64,000 bases of DNA, taken from positions 2,192,001-2,256,000 of the forward strand of contig NZ_CP162133.1 of assembly GCF_040833955.1 (NCBI RefSeq). Reading direction: 5' to 3'. The notes under the pieces were generated by a model that was given only the letters and a program-made list of their open reading frames with translations, made no database searches and was not told the origin of the DNA. This document shows positions 7,935 to 16,894 of this stretch, piece by piece (the first letter of the stretch is position 1; every line of letters begins with the position of its first letter). The DNA comes from Leptospira sp. WS60.C2 (GTDB lineage Bacteria; Spirochaetota; Leptospiria; Leptospirales; Leptospiraceae). The translations under genes were made by a program, and so were the position numbers.

Positions 7935-8909
7935 ATGAGAAACGAAAGAAGAAAAGTAAAATTATTCTTTAATTCAGGATTAAATTATACTCTTCTTGGA
8001 CATTGCGGACATTTGCATACATGGACGCCAGAAATTGACTCAAAAAATATACCGGAATATTTCGATTGTCATTTATGCAAAACGAATAATCCAGAAAATT
8101 ATTTATCAATATTCTTTCCTATAAATGATGATAATTATGAAAAATACTTCAGAAAATTTGATTCGCTTAAAAACCTTTTTTTTGATAAATCGAAAAAAAT
8201 TGAATTCACTTTGTCAGATATAGTAAGATACAATCGAGAAACTATAAATGATCAAAAAAAATATAATTCTTTTTATAAATTACAAATTCAATTTAATACA
8301 TTATTATATGATGTTCTCCTATCTGCTGAAATTCTAAAAGAAGGTTATACCATTGCATTGAAACAAAATCAAATAATTTTAGAAGAACGATTGAAATCTT
8401 TTCCCAATATGCAAACTTTTAATGGAATTTTCAATTCTTTAGAAATAAATCAATTTTATTCAAATCATTGTTATGAAAATTTTGAATTTTTACCATTCGC
8501 ACATAGATTAAGTATAAATATAAAGTCTCATCTCCTCTGGCTCAGGGCTTTTCAAGATTCATGCGCAAAAATAATTAATTTAAGCTTTGGAAATACACCA
8601 GGAAATTATACTTCAATGAATGATATATTAAAAAAGAAAAATACAGAAACTTACAAAATAATTGAATCACAAATTAAAAATTATATCGATTGGTTCTCTA
8701 AAATGAAATCCTTAAGAGACAAATCAAAAACTGGATTAAATTTCAACACTATCGGTATAAAGGGTAACCAAATAACCATCTCAGAAGGTAGCTCAGGTTT
8801 TGAAATTGACTTAGAATTCTTCTGCGAATGCTTCGAATATAGTGAAAAAATTTCACAACTAGCTTTCGAACTTTTGAATGAATACAAAAGTAAATTAATA
8901 AAAGTATAA
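7935..8909 (+). CDS. hypothetical protein with N-terminal Cys/His cluster
   Basis: 324 residues, no signal peptide. Near the N-terminus GHCGHLHTW followed by FDCHLCKTN forms a C-x2-H...C-x2-C pattern that could bind one zinc. The remainder is mostly helical and Asn/Lys-rich with no recognised domain, ending with a helical segment. Sole gene of its cassette; the left end GTTATACGTCATTGC matches its own attC. Function unknown; a nucleic-acid-binding or effector role is possible but unsupported. Confidence 0.66.
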   Translation: MRNERRKVKLFFNSGLNYTLLGHCGHLHTWTPEIDSKNIPEYFDCHLCKTNNPENYLSIFFPINDDNYEKYFRKFDSLKNLFFDKSKKIEFTLSDIVRYNRETINDQKKYNSFYKLQIQFNTLLYDVLLSAEILKEGYTIALKQNQIILEERLKSFPNMQTFNGIFNSLEINQFYSNHCYENFEFLPFAHRLSINIKSHLLWLRAFQDSCAKIINLSFGNTPGNYTSMNDILKKKNTETYKIIESQIKNYIDWFSKMKSLRDKSKTGLNFNTIGIKGNQITISEGSSGFEIDLEFFCECFEYSEKISQLAFELLNEYKSKLIKV

Positions 8910-8923
8910 TACTAAAGCAACGA

Positions 8924-9091
8924 CGTATAACAACGGGGAAACGCTGCGCTTCGGCACTTGCGGCCTCGCTTGGTCTACGACACATTCCTCTCCGTCACGC
9001 TTTCTTGCGATCGCAAGAAGCGCGCCGACGCTAACGCCTGCGTCCGCAGGCTCAGCTACGAGGAACGTCGTCTCCCCTAGTTCGTTATACG
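8924..9091 (+). other. attC site 11
   Basis: Left core CGTATAAC, right core GTTATACG; arm GGGGAAACG/CGTCTCCCC. Confidence 0.92.
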
Positions 9092-9112
9092 CAATAATTT
9101 CAAAAAAATATA

Positions 9113-9841
9113 ATGATTAAAAAAATAAAATTACTTACTTTACCAATTCTTCTCTTATTTGCCTCGCCAATATTTCCAAATGATTTTGAGAGAAAAAAAT
9201 ATCACTTCCTAATTTCCCCTTGGATTATTAATACTACTTTTGATAAACCTTCAAGAGAAGTTGAAAGTTCCGTTAATTTACAATTTCTATATGGATTGAC
9301 TAATAATCTCTACATAGGAGTAACTTATGGAATTGGAAAAAATAGTGAAAAAAATCTAGAATCTATCCCTACTAGTTCTTATTCTGCAACTAGATTATAT
9401 CAATTTTCTACTTCAAAGAATTCTGAAACTTTTACTTTAAATTTACATTATTTCCTTTGGAAATTCATTTATACTAGTTTCAACATTGGAATTGAAAAAG
9501 GATTTTCAGTCGAAAGAAATAATTTTGCAATTATTCGAGCTAACAATATTACTCCACAACCATTTTCTATGAAAACAATTTTCGATGATAGAGTCTTCAG
9601 TTCTCTCGGAATTGGATTTAGGCATGAAGTAAGTAGCTCAATTTTAATTGCCTTCGAATATCAACGTGGATACATTGAAGCTGGTAAAAGTAATCAACAT
9701 TTTACATACAATCCTGATTACTATGGTAGTAACTTACCTTATATGCTAGAAAATTACCTCTTTGATAACTTGTTTAATGATAGATCATTAAGAAATTCAA
9801 TTTATCAGCAATTTTATCTATCAGCCGGATTGGCAATTTGA
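9113..9841 (+). CDS. outer-membrane beta-barrel protein, paralogue B1
   Basis: 242 residues with a signal peptide (MIKKIKLLTLPILLLFASPIF, cleavage near residue 22). Amphipathic strands follow: NLQFLYGLTNNLYIGVTYGIG, FTLNLHYFLWKFIYTSFNIGIE, LGIGFRHEVSSSILIAFEYQRG, and a closing strand QQFYLSAGLAI. Homologous to the protein at 36890 (both have LYG.TNNLYLGV, FTYNP/YTYNP, LFDNLFND). Predicted small outer-membrane barrel; ligand unknown. Confidence 0.72.
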   Translation: MIKKIKLLTLPILLLFASPIFPNDFERKKYHFLISPWIINTTFDKPSREVESSVNLQFLYGLTNNLYIGVTYGIGKNSEKNLESIPTSSYSATRLYQFSTSKNSETFTLNLHYFLWKFIYTSFNIGIEKGFSVERNNFAIIRANNITPQPFSMKTIFDDRVFSSLGIGFRHEVSSSILIAFEYQRGYIEAGKSNQHFTYNPDYYGSNLPYMLENYLFDNLFNDRSLRNSIYQQFYLSAGLAI

Positions 9842-9861
9842 TTCTAATAAAGAAATTACTG

Positions 9862-10027
9862 CGTATAACAGCACCTTAACGCTTCGCTTCGGCACAAGGC
9901 CTCGCTCGGTCTGCGACACATAGGCTTTCTGTCACTCGTTTGCATTCGCAAACTACGTGCCAGTCCCTAACGTCCCGTTACCGGGACTCAGGGTCAGCCT
10001 ACGTCGTTAAGGCTAGTTCGTTAGTTG
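9862..10027 (+). other. attC site 12
   Basis: Left core CGTATAAC, right core GTTAGTTG; arm CACCTTAACG/CGTTAAGGC. Confidence 0.92.
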
Positions 10028-10346
10028 CAATGTGCGGATTTTGTTCTCGCCAGGTTTGTTTTTCTAAGTTTTTCTCTAGATAAATTAGAAAGAGTTTTTT
10101 TTCTTAGTTTTAGTTTGTTTAATAAAGCATTATTTTGAATTACTTTGTGCCGTTTGTTTATGCTTTCGGGTGGATTGCCAATTCTTTTTTACTTTAGCTA
10201 AACTCTCGCAGGGCACACTGCAACTAACATCGTCTTAACGCTTCGCTTCGGGCATTGCGCCCTTGCTCGGCCTACGGCAAATTTCCCGCTCTTCCTAACG
10301 CCTTCTTCTAAGGCTCAGGGCGGGAAACTTCGTTAAGACTAGTTCG
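10021..10346 (+). repeat. Non-coding repeat cassette, copy 3
   Basis: 326 bp. The ATG of the small frame is TTG in this copy, which argues against strong coding constraint. Confidence 0.93.
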
Positions 10347-10353
10347 TTATACG
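10221..10353 (+). other. attC site 13 (short type)
   Basis: Left core CAACTAAC, right core GTTATACG. Confidence 0.92.
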
Positions 10354-10403
10354 AAATGCCCTAAATGTTTATATTATTAACAAATAGTGAAAGAGGAAAA
10401 CGT

Positions 10404-10976
10404 ATGGGCTGGATACCATTGTATTTAGATAAGGAAGACTTAAAGACTATTATTAATATATTGAACGATGATCCTGAAATTGCATTCATAATTAATAACG
10501 GATTCAATAAGAGAAATAAATGGATTGCGAAAAATAATATAGATAATTATAATTTAGAAAGATATACTTTATGGCACATACCAACTGGAGCACTCCCATT
10601 ATTGATTGAGGGATCTGATAGAGACGATTTAATACTTAATCCTTACGAAGGGTGGGAAGAGAAAAGAACAGGTGCAGATTCAACAATTCCCTATTTTGGA
10701 TCTGGTCATGTCGGTATAATTCATTTTAATAATCGAACTAATAAGGACATTAATAAGATTGGTCTTTCATCATTTGAATGGATAGGAAACTATTATAGAA
10801 TTATAGGATCTCCTGCGGATATCTCAACTGAAATTTGGTGGAAAAAATTTAGAAAAAAAATTAGCAAATTGTCAACCAAAATTGGAAGAAAAGATGAGTC
10901 CAAAGCTGAAATATTCTGTTTTACTAATGCATACAAAAAAATAAAAGAAGGTATGCCGAGATCAGATAACCCCTAA
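10404..10976 (+). CDS. hypothetical protein
   Basis: 190 residues from the ATG at 10404, chosen because AAGAGGA sits 8-13 bases upstream; an in-frame ATG at 10365 would add 13 residues but lacks a ribosome site. The N-terminus MGWIPLYLDKEDLKTIINILNDDPEIAFIINNG looks like a small domain with a two-helix start; the middle has YTLWHIPTGALPLL and a GSGHVGIIHFNN stretch. No family recognised, no export signal. Confidence 0.68.
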   Translation: MGWIPLYLDKEDLKTIINILNDDPEIAFIINNGFNKRNKWIAKNNIDNYNLERYTLWHIPTGALPLLIEGSDRDDLILNPYEGWEEKRTGADSTIPYFGSGHVGIIHFNNRTNKDINKIGLSSFEWIGNYYRIIGSPADISTEIWWKKFRKKISKLSTKIGRKDESKAEIFCFTNAYKKIKEGMPRSDNP

Positions 10977-10990
10977 ACCATAGGGCACTT

Positions 10991-11154
10991 CGTATAACTT
11001 CGGATTATCGCTTCGCTTCGGGACTTCGCCCTCGCTTGGGCTACGCCACATTCCCCTTCTGGCATTCGCTTGCATACGCAAGCTACATGCCAGTCCCTAA
11101 CGTCCCGTTGGGACTCAGGGTCGGGGAACGTCGATAATCCTAGTTCGTTAGTCG
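10991..11154 (+). other. attC site 14
   Basis: Left core CGTATAAC, right core GTTAGTCG; arm GGATTATCG/CGATAATCC. Confidence 0.92.
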
Positions 11155-11248
11155 CAATTTTTAAAAAAATTGATAAAAACTTGCAAATTTGTCCCAGGTA
11201 TGATTTATCCTTCCACTATAACAAAATAGCTGTTATAAGAGGTAAAAA

Positions 11249-11461
11249 ATGAATATTAATAAGGCTGTCGATAAAGCATATGAAACAAAAAGTTTAAAAG
11301 AAATTGCCGATTCACCTGTTTCTGCGATACAAGGACTTAGCGAAGGCGATGCTGATCTTTTATTAAAAGCATTCAACGTAAAAACAATAAGAGATTTAGC
11401 AAATCTAAAGTATGTAAAATGGGCGCAAGCAATCGTTACATTATCTGACACTGAGCAATAG
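11249..11461 (+). CDS. small helix-hairpin-helix protein
   Basis: 70 residues with a helix-hairpin-helix-like core SAIQGLSEGDADLLLKAFNVKTIRDLANLKYVKW (pattern IxGLxxxxAxxLxxxxixTixdLA). Such units bind DNA non-specifically or mediate contacts. It precedes the broken HsdR-N-like nuclease by 9 bases, with AGGAG between them, so the two form an operon within one cassette. It may be a partner of that nuclease. Confidence 0.6.
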   Translation: MNINKAVDKAYETKSLKEIADSPVSAIQGLSEGDADLLLKAFNVKTIRDLANLKYVKWAQAIVTLSDTEQ

Positions 11462-11470
11462 GAGAAAAAT

Positions 11471-12319
11471 ATGGCAATTCCAGCAAAAGTACAAGAAAGA
11501 ATTTTTACTTCGCTTAAAAAATTCACTCCAATTTTAACATCAGCAAAAGCAAGAGACGTGAATGAATCAGATACTGTTGTTATTATAACAGATTTACTTT
11601 CAGAACTTTTCGGTTACGAAAAATATTCTGAAATAACGACTGAACATGTTATTAAAAAAACTTTCTGCGATTTAGCTATAAAAATTGGTGATAAAGTAAA
11701 ACTTTTAATTTAAGTAAAAGCAATTGGACTTGATTTGAAAGATGATCATATCAAACAAGCTATCGACTATGGAGCTAATGCTGGAATTGAATGGGTTATT
11801 TTGACAAATGGCATAAATTGGCAGATTTATAGAATTACATTTGCAAAGCCTATTGATAAAGAGCTAGTATATGAATTAAACTTAACGGCAATAAACGTAA
11901 AAAATGAAAATCATTTAGAGCCTATCTACTATCTTTGCAAGGAAGCATTAGGAAAATCTTTGCTAGACGAATATCATTCACAAAAACAGGCACTAAGTAA
12001 ATATTATATTGGACAAATGCTCTTAACGGAAACTGTTCTTGATGTAATCAAGAGGGAACTAAAAAGGCTTACTCCTGGCGTTCGAATTGAAAACGAAGAA
12101 ATTGAAGAAGTTTTAAAAGCGGATATTATAAAAAGAGATGTTCTTGAAGGTGATAAAGCAACAGAGGCTAAGAAAAAAATTCAAAAAGCATCAAATAATT
12201 ACATTAGAAATGTAAATTCTTCTAAAAAAGAAACTAAAGAAGAAAAAGATGAAAGCAATTCCAAGCCGACCGAGCAAGTTTCACAAGAAAGTTCAGAACA
12301 AACGCCACCTAGTCCATAA
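11471..12319 (+). pseudogene. HsdR-N-like restriction nuclease interrupted by an in-frame stop
   Basis: One reading frame of 282 codons with a single TAA at 11711-11713. The part before it (MAIPAKVQERIFTSLKKFTPIL...FCDLAIKIGDKVKLLI) and the part after (VKAIGLDLKDDHIKQAIDYGANAGIEWVILTNG) together match the N-terminal nuclease domain of type I restriction R subunits and their stand-alone homologues (PD-(D/E)xK fold). The stop falls at the position expected to hold the catalytic Glu of LLIEVKA (GAA to TAA). The tail after ~residue 200 is Lys/Glu/Ser-rich. Probably inactive unless suppressed. Confidence 0.78.
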
Positions 12320-12325
12320 AAACTG

Positions 12326-12490
12326 CGACTAACAGCGCCTTCCCGCTACGCTTCGGCACAAGGCCTCGCTCGGGCTGTGCCAAATTGTCCTCCTGTCACT
12401 CGCTTGCAAAAGCAAGCTACGTGCCAGTCCCTAACGTCCCGTTATCGGGACTCAGGGTCGGACAACTTCGGGAAGGCTATTCGTTAGTTG
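12326..12490 (+). other. attC site 15
   Basis: Left core CGACTAAC (matches GTTAGTCG of its own left junction), right core GTTAGTTG; arm GCCTTCCCG/CGGGAAGGC. Confidence 0.92.
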
Positions 12491-12810
12491 CAATGTGCGG
12501 ATTTTGTTCTCGCCAGGTTTGTTTTTCTATGTTTTTCTCTAAATAATTTAGAAAGTGTTTTTCTTTCTTAGCTTTAGTTTGTTTAATAAAGCATTATTAT
12601 GAATTACTTTGTGCCTTTTGTTTATGTTTTCGGGTGGATTGCCAATTCTTTCTTACTTTAATGCAACTCTCGGAGGGCACACTGCAACTAACATCGTCTT
12701 AACGCTTCGCTTCGGGCCTTCCGCCCTTGCTCGGCCTACGGCAAATTTCCCGCTCTTCCTAACGCCTTCTTCAAAGGCTCAGGGCGGGAAACTTCGTTAA
12801 GACTAGTTCG
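12484..12810 (+). repeat. Non-coding repeat cassette, copy 4
   Basis: 327 bp; CTAAATAATTTAG subfamily, like copies 7, 10 and 18. Tandem with copy 5. Confidence 0.93.
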
Positions 12811-12817
12811 TTAGTTG
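12685..12817 (+). other. attC site 16 (short type)
   Basis: Left core CAACTAAC, right core GTTAGTTG; joins two repeat copies head to tail. Confidence 0.92.
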
Positions 12818-13136
12818 CAATGTGCGGATTTTGTTCTCGTCAGGTTTGTTTTTCTACATTTTTTCCCTAAAAAATTTAGAAAGAGTTTTTTTCTTAGCTT
12901 GGGTTTGTTTAATAAAGCATTATTATGAATTACTTTGTGCCATTTGTTTATGTTTTCGGGTGGATTGCCAATTCTTTCTTACTTTAACGCAACTCTCGGA
13001 AGGCACACTGCAACTAACATCGTCTTAACGCTTCGCTTCGGGCCTTCCGCCCTTGCTCGGCCTTCGGCAAATTTCCCGCTCTTCCTAACGCCTTCTTCAA
13101 AGGCTCAGGGCGGGAAACTTCGTTAAGACTAGTTCG
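12811..13136 (+). repeat. Non-coding repeat cassette, copy 5
   Basis: 326 bp; CTCGTCAGG / CCCTAAAAAATTTAG subfamily, closest to copy 13. Confidence 0.93.
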
Positions 13137-13143
13137 TTATGCG
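13011..13143 (+). other. attC site 17 (short type)
   Basis: Left core CAACTAAC, right core GTTATGCG. Confidence 0.92.
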
Positions 13144-13178
13144 TAATAGCTTAAAACTAATGTAAAACTGAGGTCGAA

Positions 13179-13742
13179 ATGAAAAAAATTACTCTATTAC
13201 TAATGATGTTAATAATCAGTTGTCGAACTGTTGCAATAACTACAACAGATTCTAGAAGAAATATGAACGTAAAGCCTGGAAAATACAAACTAATATCTGA
13301 AAATAATGATATAAAAGCAAAATTCCTTGGAAAAATAATAGATTACAAACTCAATAAAATTGGTTTCTCTACAGCAAATGACAAATACGATTTTCTCATT
13401 AAGTTTAATTATACAGTCACTGATTCTAGAGAAATAAAAAGCGCATATTCTTATACGAATCCTTATGGTTACACAACTACAACATTTAATAACACAAAAC
13501 TTTACATTAAGTATCTTAAAATTGTTATTGAAGATAATAAATCTAATCTCCTTTGGGAAAGTCAAAGTAATGAAGAAGGCTGGTGTCCAAACATTATCTC
13601 AACTTCACCGGAATTAGTAGTCTCAATTTTTCAAAATTTTCCAAATGATTCTATCAACGTTCGAAGAGAATTTAATGATTATAACGGAGAAACTTCAGAA
13701 ATTAAAAGTGCATTTTCTGATACAAATTGGTCATGCCAATAA
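13179..13742 (+). CDS. putative lipoprotein
   Basis: 187 residues starting MKKITLLLMMLIISC: short signal with lipobox IISC, acylated Cys15. GAGGTCGAA precedes the ATG. The mature part has a YDFLIKFNYTVTDSREIKSAYSY segment and a later IVIEDNKSNLLWESQSNE, a pattern seen in DUF4136-like lipoproteins (a strand with paired aromatic residues, then a ligand-less sandwich). Membrane-anchored, function unknown. Confidence 0.68.
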   Translation: MKKITLLLMMLIISCRTVAITTTDSRRNMNVKPGKYKLISENNDIKAKFLGKIIDYKLNKIGFSTANDKYDFLIKFNYTVTDSREIKSAYSYTNPYGYTTTTFNNTKLYIKYLKIVIEDNKSNLLWESQSNEEGWCPNIISTSPELVVSIFQNFPNDSINVRREFNDYNGETSEIKSAFSDTNWSCQ

Positions 13743-13765
13743 CCTATATAAGAAATAAGCTACTA

Positions 13766-13929
13766 CGCATAACAGCGACTTACCGCTTCGCTTCGGCACG
13801 AGGCCTCGCTCGGCCTGCGGCAAATCCTCCTTCTGGCATTCGCCTTGCATTCGCAAGCTACATGCCAGTCCCTAACGTCCCGCTGGGACTCAGGGTCGGA
13901 GGACTTCGGTAAGTCTAGTTCGTTATGCG
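13766..13929 (+). other. attC site 18
   Basis: Left core CGCATAAC, right core GTTATGCG; arm GACTTACCG/CGGTAAGTC. Confidence 0.93.
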
Positions 13930-13960
13930 TAATCCCCTAAAACCAAACTGAATAAATATT

Positions 13961-14818
13961 ATGAAATTACCAACATATGATGAAATGATGAATCCTCTAT
14001 TAAATTCCTTAAAGGAACTTGGAGGATCAGGAACAATTGATGAAATTAATGAAAAAGTCTTCAATTTGATGCAACTTCCAAATAATATTCTCGAGATACC
14101 TCATGGAGACAAAGGATCTAGAAGTGAAGTTGAATATCGACTGGCATGGACAAGAACTTATCTGAAAAGAGCTGGATTTTTAGAAAATTCTTCAAGAGGG
14201 ATATGGTCACTTACAAAAGCCAGCAAAGATCTAAGTGAATTAAATCCGAAAGATGTCGTAAATCTAGTCAGATCTATATCAAAATCAGAGAAAAAAGAGA
14301 AAAATGAAATTCCAGAATTTGATAGCAATGATCTTGATGCTCCAGAAGAATTTCAAGATTGGAGAATAACCTTAAAGAATATTCTCTTTGATATAAAGCC
14401 AGATGCCTTTGAAAGACTTTTCAAAAGAATTCTTAGAGAATCTGGATTTCACCAAGTTGAAGTTACAGGAAAAAGTGGAGATGGTGGAATTGATGGAAAA
14501 GGAATATTTAGAATAGCTGGATTCATTAGCTTTAATGTTTTATTTCAATGTAAAAGATATAGAGAAAATTCTATTACAGCCTCTGAAATCAGAGATTTTC
14601 GTGGGGCATTACAAGGAAGAGCAGACAAAGGATTATTTGTAACAACCAGTTCTTTTACTAGAGATGCAATAAAAGAGGCAACAAGAGATGGTGCACCTCC
14701 TATTGATTTGATTGATGGAGATGCGTTACTCGATAAATTAAAGGAATTAAAACTTGGATTGGATATCGAAATAGTAGAAAAAATTGTGATAAAAAAAGAG
14801 TGGTTTGATTCCCTCTAA
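13961..14818 (+). CDS. mrr: Mrr-family restriction endonuclease
   Basis: 285 residues, full length. An N-terminal winged-helix Mrr_N domain (residues ~1-90: PTYDEMMNPLLNSLKELGG, SEVEYRLAWTRTYLKRAGFLE) is joined by a charged linker to an Mrr catalytic domain (~130-260) of the PD-(D/E)xK type. Visible catalytic elements are FERLFKRILRESGF, GKSGDGGIDGKG (Asp) and VLFQCKRYREN (QxK). Mrr cuts modified (methylated) DNA and so excludes foreign DNA. Intact, unlike the second Mrr at 59734. Confidence 0.9.
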   Translation: MKLPTYDEMMNPLLNSLKELGGSGTIDEINEKVFNLMQLPNNILEIPHGDKGSRSEVEYRLAWTRTYLKRAGFLENSSRGIWSLTKASKDLSELNPKDVVNLVRSISKSEKKEKNEIPEFDSNDLDAPEEFQDWRITLKNILFDIKPDAFERLFKRILRESGFHQVEVTGKSGDGGIDGKGIFRIAGFISFNVLFQCKRYRENSITASEIRDFRGALQGRADKGLFVTTSSFTRDAIKEATRDGAPPIDLIDGDALLDKLKELKLGLDIEIVEKIVIKKEWFDSL

Positions 14819-14830
14819 AAAAGGGGACTA

Positions 14831-14997
14831 CGCATAACAGCGACTTACCGCTTCGCTTCGGGACAAGCCCTCGCTCGGCCTCCGGCAAATTGTCCTCCTG
14901 GCATTCGCCTTGCTTCCGCAAGCTACATGCCAGTCCCTAACGTCCCGTTTCCGGGACTCAGGGTCGGACAACTTCGGTAAGTCTAGTTCGTTATGCG
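14831..14997 (+). other. attC site 19
   Basis: Left core CGCATAAC, right core GTTATGCG; arm GACTTACCG/CGGTAAGTC. Confidence 0.93.
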
Positions 14998-15073
14998 CAA
15001 TGCCTCAAATTGAGACATAACATGTGTTATTTTTTTTATTGCAATTTATCAAAAACTATTTTAATGAAAGGTA

Positions 15074-15607
15074 ATGGAAGAAAAAGCTCCAGAAAACTTA
15101 CCGTTCGATGACAGCAAAAATTTAATTATACCTAAATCCTTTGGTAATATTTCAGAAATTGAAAAAAAAGGCGTCATAATAGCTGTTGAATCAGCATTTA
15201 TGAAATTAAAAAATCTATACGAGGCAATAACACCAATATATCAAGAATATGGTTTTAAGCCACCTTCTGCTGGCGTAATAGCAAGAGATTTATCAGAAAA
15301 AATAGAAAGTTCTATAATTCAACATTGCAAAACGTTCAACAAAGGTCTCGGTCATAATGACCTTTCAAGAGGAAGAGAAAGATGGGAAGTAAAAATTTGC
15401 AAGAATTCTGGCCTTTCTATCAATCAATCTTCAATCATTGATAATGAAAATTATATAGTGGTCAACTACCACAAAGATACTGAAATAAAATCAATTTGGA
15501 TTCTTTGGGAAGCTAAAGATAGTTTTTTCTCAGAAAGAAAAAGAAATGCAAATATAAGATATCTAGTTAAAGATAAATCTAGATCAAATATTCAAATTCT
15601 TTTATAG
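15074..15607 (+). CDS. putative PD-(D/E)xK nuclease-like protein
   Basis: 177 residues. AAAGG precedes the ATG. The C-terminal half resembles a minimal restriction-endonuclease fold: an acidic segment before HNDLSRGRERWEVKICKNSG (candidate D...ExK, with EVK in a strand), then strands YIVVNYHK and IKSIWILWEAKDSFFSE. An N-terminal helix-rich segment (GVIARDLSEKIESSIIQHCKTF) precedes it. No methyltransferase accompanies it. The nuclease assignment is by pattern only. Confidence 0.45.
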   Translation: MEEKAPENLPFDDSKNLIIPKSFGNISEIEKKGVIIAVESAFMKLKNLYEAITPIYQEYGFKPPSAGVIARDLSEKIESSIIQHCKTFNKGLGHNDLSRGRERWEVKICKNSGLSINQSSIIDNENYIVVNYHKDTEIKSIWILWEAKDSFFSERKRNANIRYLVKDKSRSNIQILL

Positions 15608-15667
15608 AAAAATAGAAAACAAATTCAAATCAATCTATATTAAATCAATTAAATAAATGAGGCACAG

Positions 15668-15833
15668 CGCATAACAGCGACTTTCCGCTTCGCTTCGGCA
15701 CTAGGCCTCGCTCGGCCTATGGCAAATTGTCCTCCTGGCATTCGCCTTGCTTACGCAAGCTACATGCCAGTCCCTAACGTCCCGATTCGGGACTCAGGGT
15801 CGGACAACTTCGGAAAGTCTAGTTCGTTATGCG
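15668..15833 (+). other. attC site 20
   Basis: Left core CGCATAAC, right core GTTATGCG; arm GACTTTCCG/CGGAAAGTC, a co-varying variant of the common arm. Confidence 0.93.
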
Positions 15834-15864
15834 TAATCCTGCAAATTAATTTAAAAAGGAAAAA

Positions 15865-16686
15865 ATGAATAAAAAAAAGATAATTTTACTATTTTCAATA
15901 ATCATTCCATTCTCTGGAATTTTTAGTGAACCACAACGATATGGATTGTTTCTTGAAGCTATCTATGGAAAACCTATCTCTTTTCCACACACTAATCCAA
16001 ATAAAGTTTCTGGTGATTTTTATTCTAACAGAAAAGGAACCGTCGATACTTTAGGATATTTTGTAAGAACTTTCGGAAATGAAAATGAATACTTATTAAG
16101 TACTTATGCATTCAGAAATGCTGAAAAACCTAAATTATCAGGCGAAAATTACTCTATCTTAATTGAATATGTTTTTAAATCAAATTTTGGTTTAGGTCTT
16201 AGTATTAATCAAAATAAGTATAATTTAGAAAATCTTTCCATCGATAAATTTCAAGGAAATTTACTTCTTAACATTTACAGTGTTTTAAATCCAGAAAAAG
16301 CTTTATCCGTCCAGGAAAGAACTAATTTAGAAATACTTTCTCCTTATTTACAATTCGATATTCGAAATTATTTAATTTTAAATACTGCATCTATAAACTT
16401 TTCATATCACTTTTTGAAATCTTCTAATTTTGATCCATATATTAGAATTCATGGTGGATATGGTAGTAAATCGAATTCTCAACCTACAATAATACAATAT
16501 GGTCTTTCTCTTGGTTCTAGATATTTCATCAGTGATAACTTCTATTTAATGAGCGACATTCAGTTCAACAAGTCTGACGCTATTTATGATGCAAGTAGTT
16601 TCTTTGGAAATGGTGGTGGGCAAACTATCAGATGGTCAATTAATGAAGTAAATGTGCGTTTTGGAACCGGTCTTAATGTTTGGTAG
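15865..16686 (+). CDS. outer-membrane beta-barrel protein
   Basis: 273 residues with signal peptide (MNKKKIILLFSIIIPFSGIFS, cleavage near 21). Strands such as YSILIEYVFKSNFGLGLSINQN, YIRIHGGYGS, YGLSLGSRYFISDNFYLMSDIQF and a final NEVNVRFGTGLNVW ending in Trp suit an outer-membrane barrel. AAAAGGA precedes the ATG. Not obviously homologous to the other barrels here. Function unknown. Confidence 0.72.
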   Translation: MNKKKIILLFSIIIPFSGIFSEPQRYGLFLEAIYGKPISFPHTNPNKVSGDFYSNRKGTVDTLGYFVRTFGNENEYLLSTYAFRNAEKPKLSGENYSILIEYVFKSNFGLGLSINQNKYNLENLSIDKFQGNLLLNIYSVLNPEKALSVQERTNLEILSPYLQFDIRNYLILNTASINFSYHFLKSSNFDPYIRIHGGYGSKSNSQPTIIQYGLSLGSRYFISDNFYLMSDIQFNKSDAIYDASSFFGNGGGQTIRWSINEVNVRFGTGLNVW

Positions 16687-16694
16687 CAGGACTA

Positions 16695-16860
16695 CGCATA
16701 ACAGCGGGGAAACGCTTCGCTTCGGCACAAGGCCTCGCTTGGGCTGCGCCACATTCCCTTTCTGGCATTCGCCTTGCTTACGCAAGCTACATGCCAGTCC
16801 CTAACGTCCCGTTCCGGGACTCAGGGTCAGGGAACGTCGTCTCCCCTAGTTCGTTATGCG
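16695..16860 (+). other. attC site 21
   Basis: Left core CGCATAAC, right core GTTATGCG; arm GGGGAAACG/CGTCTCCCC with CCCTTTCTGGCATTCG inner stem. Confidence 0.93.
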
Positions 16861-16894
16861 CAATGCGATAAAACTAAATTAATAAGGAAAAAAA

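Noticed and set aside
12609..12800. Recurrent 60-63 codon frame (MxxLFMFSGGLPILSYFNATLGG...) in the repeat cassettes
   Set aside because: It runs through the whole short attC in a different frame from the 20-codon frame, and its C-terminal half is simply attC sequence; the openness follows from the GC-rich palindrome lacking stops.
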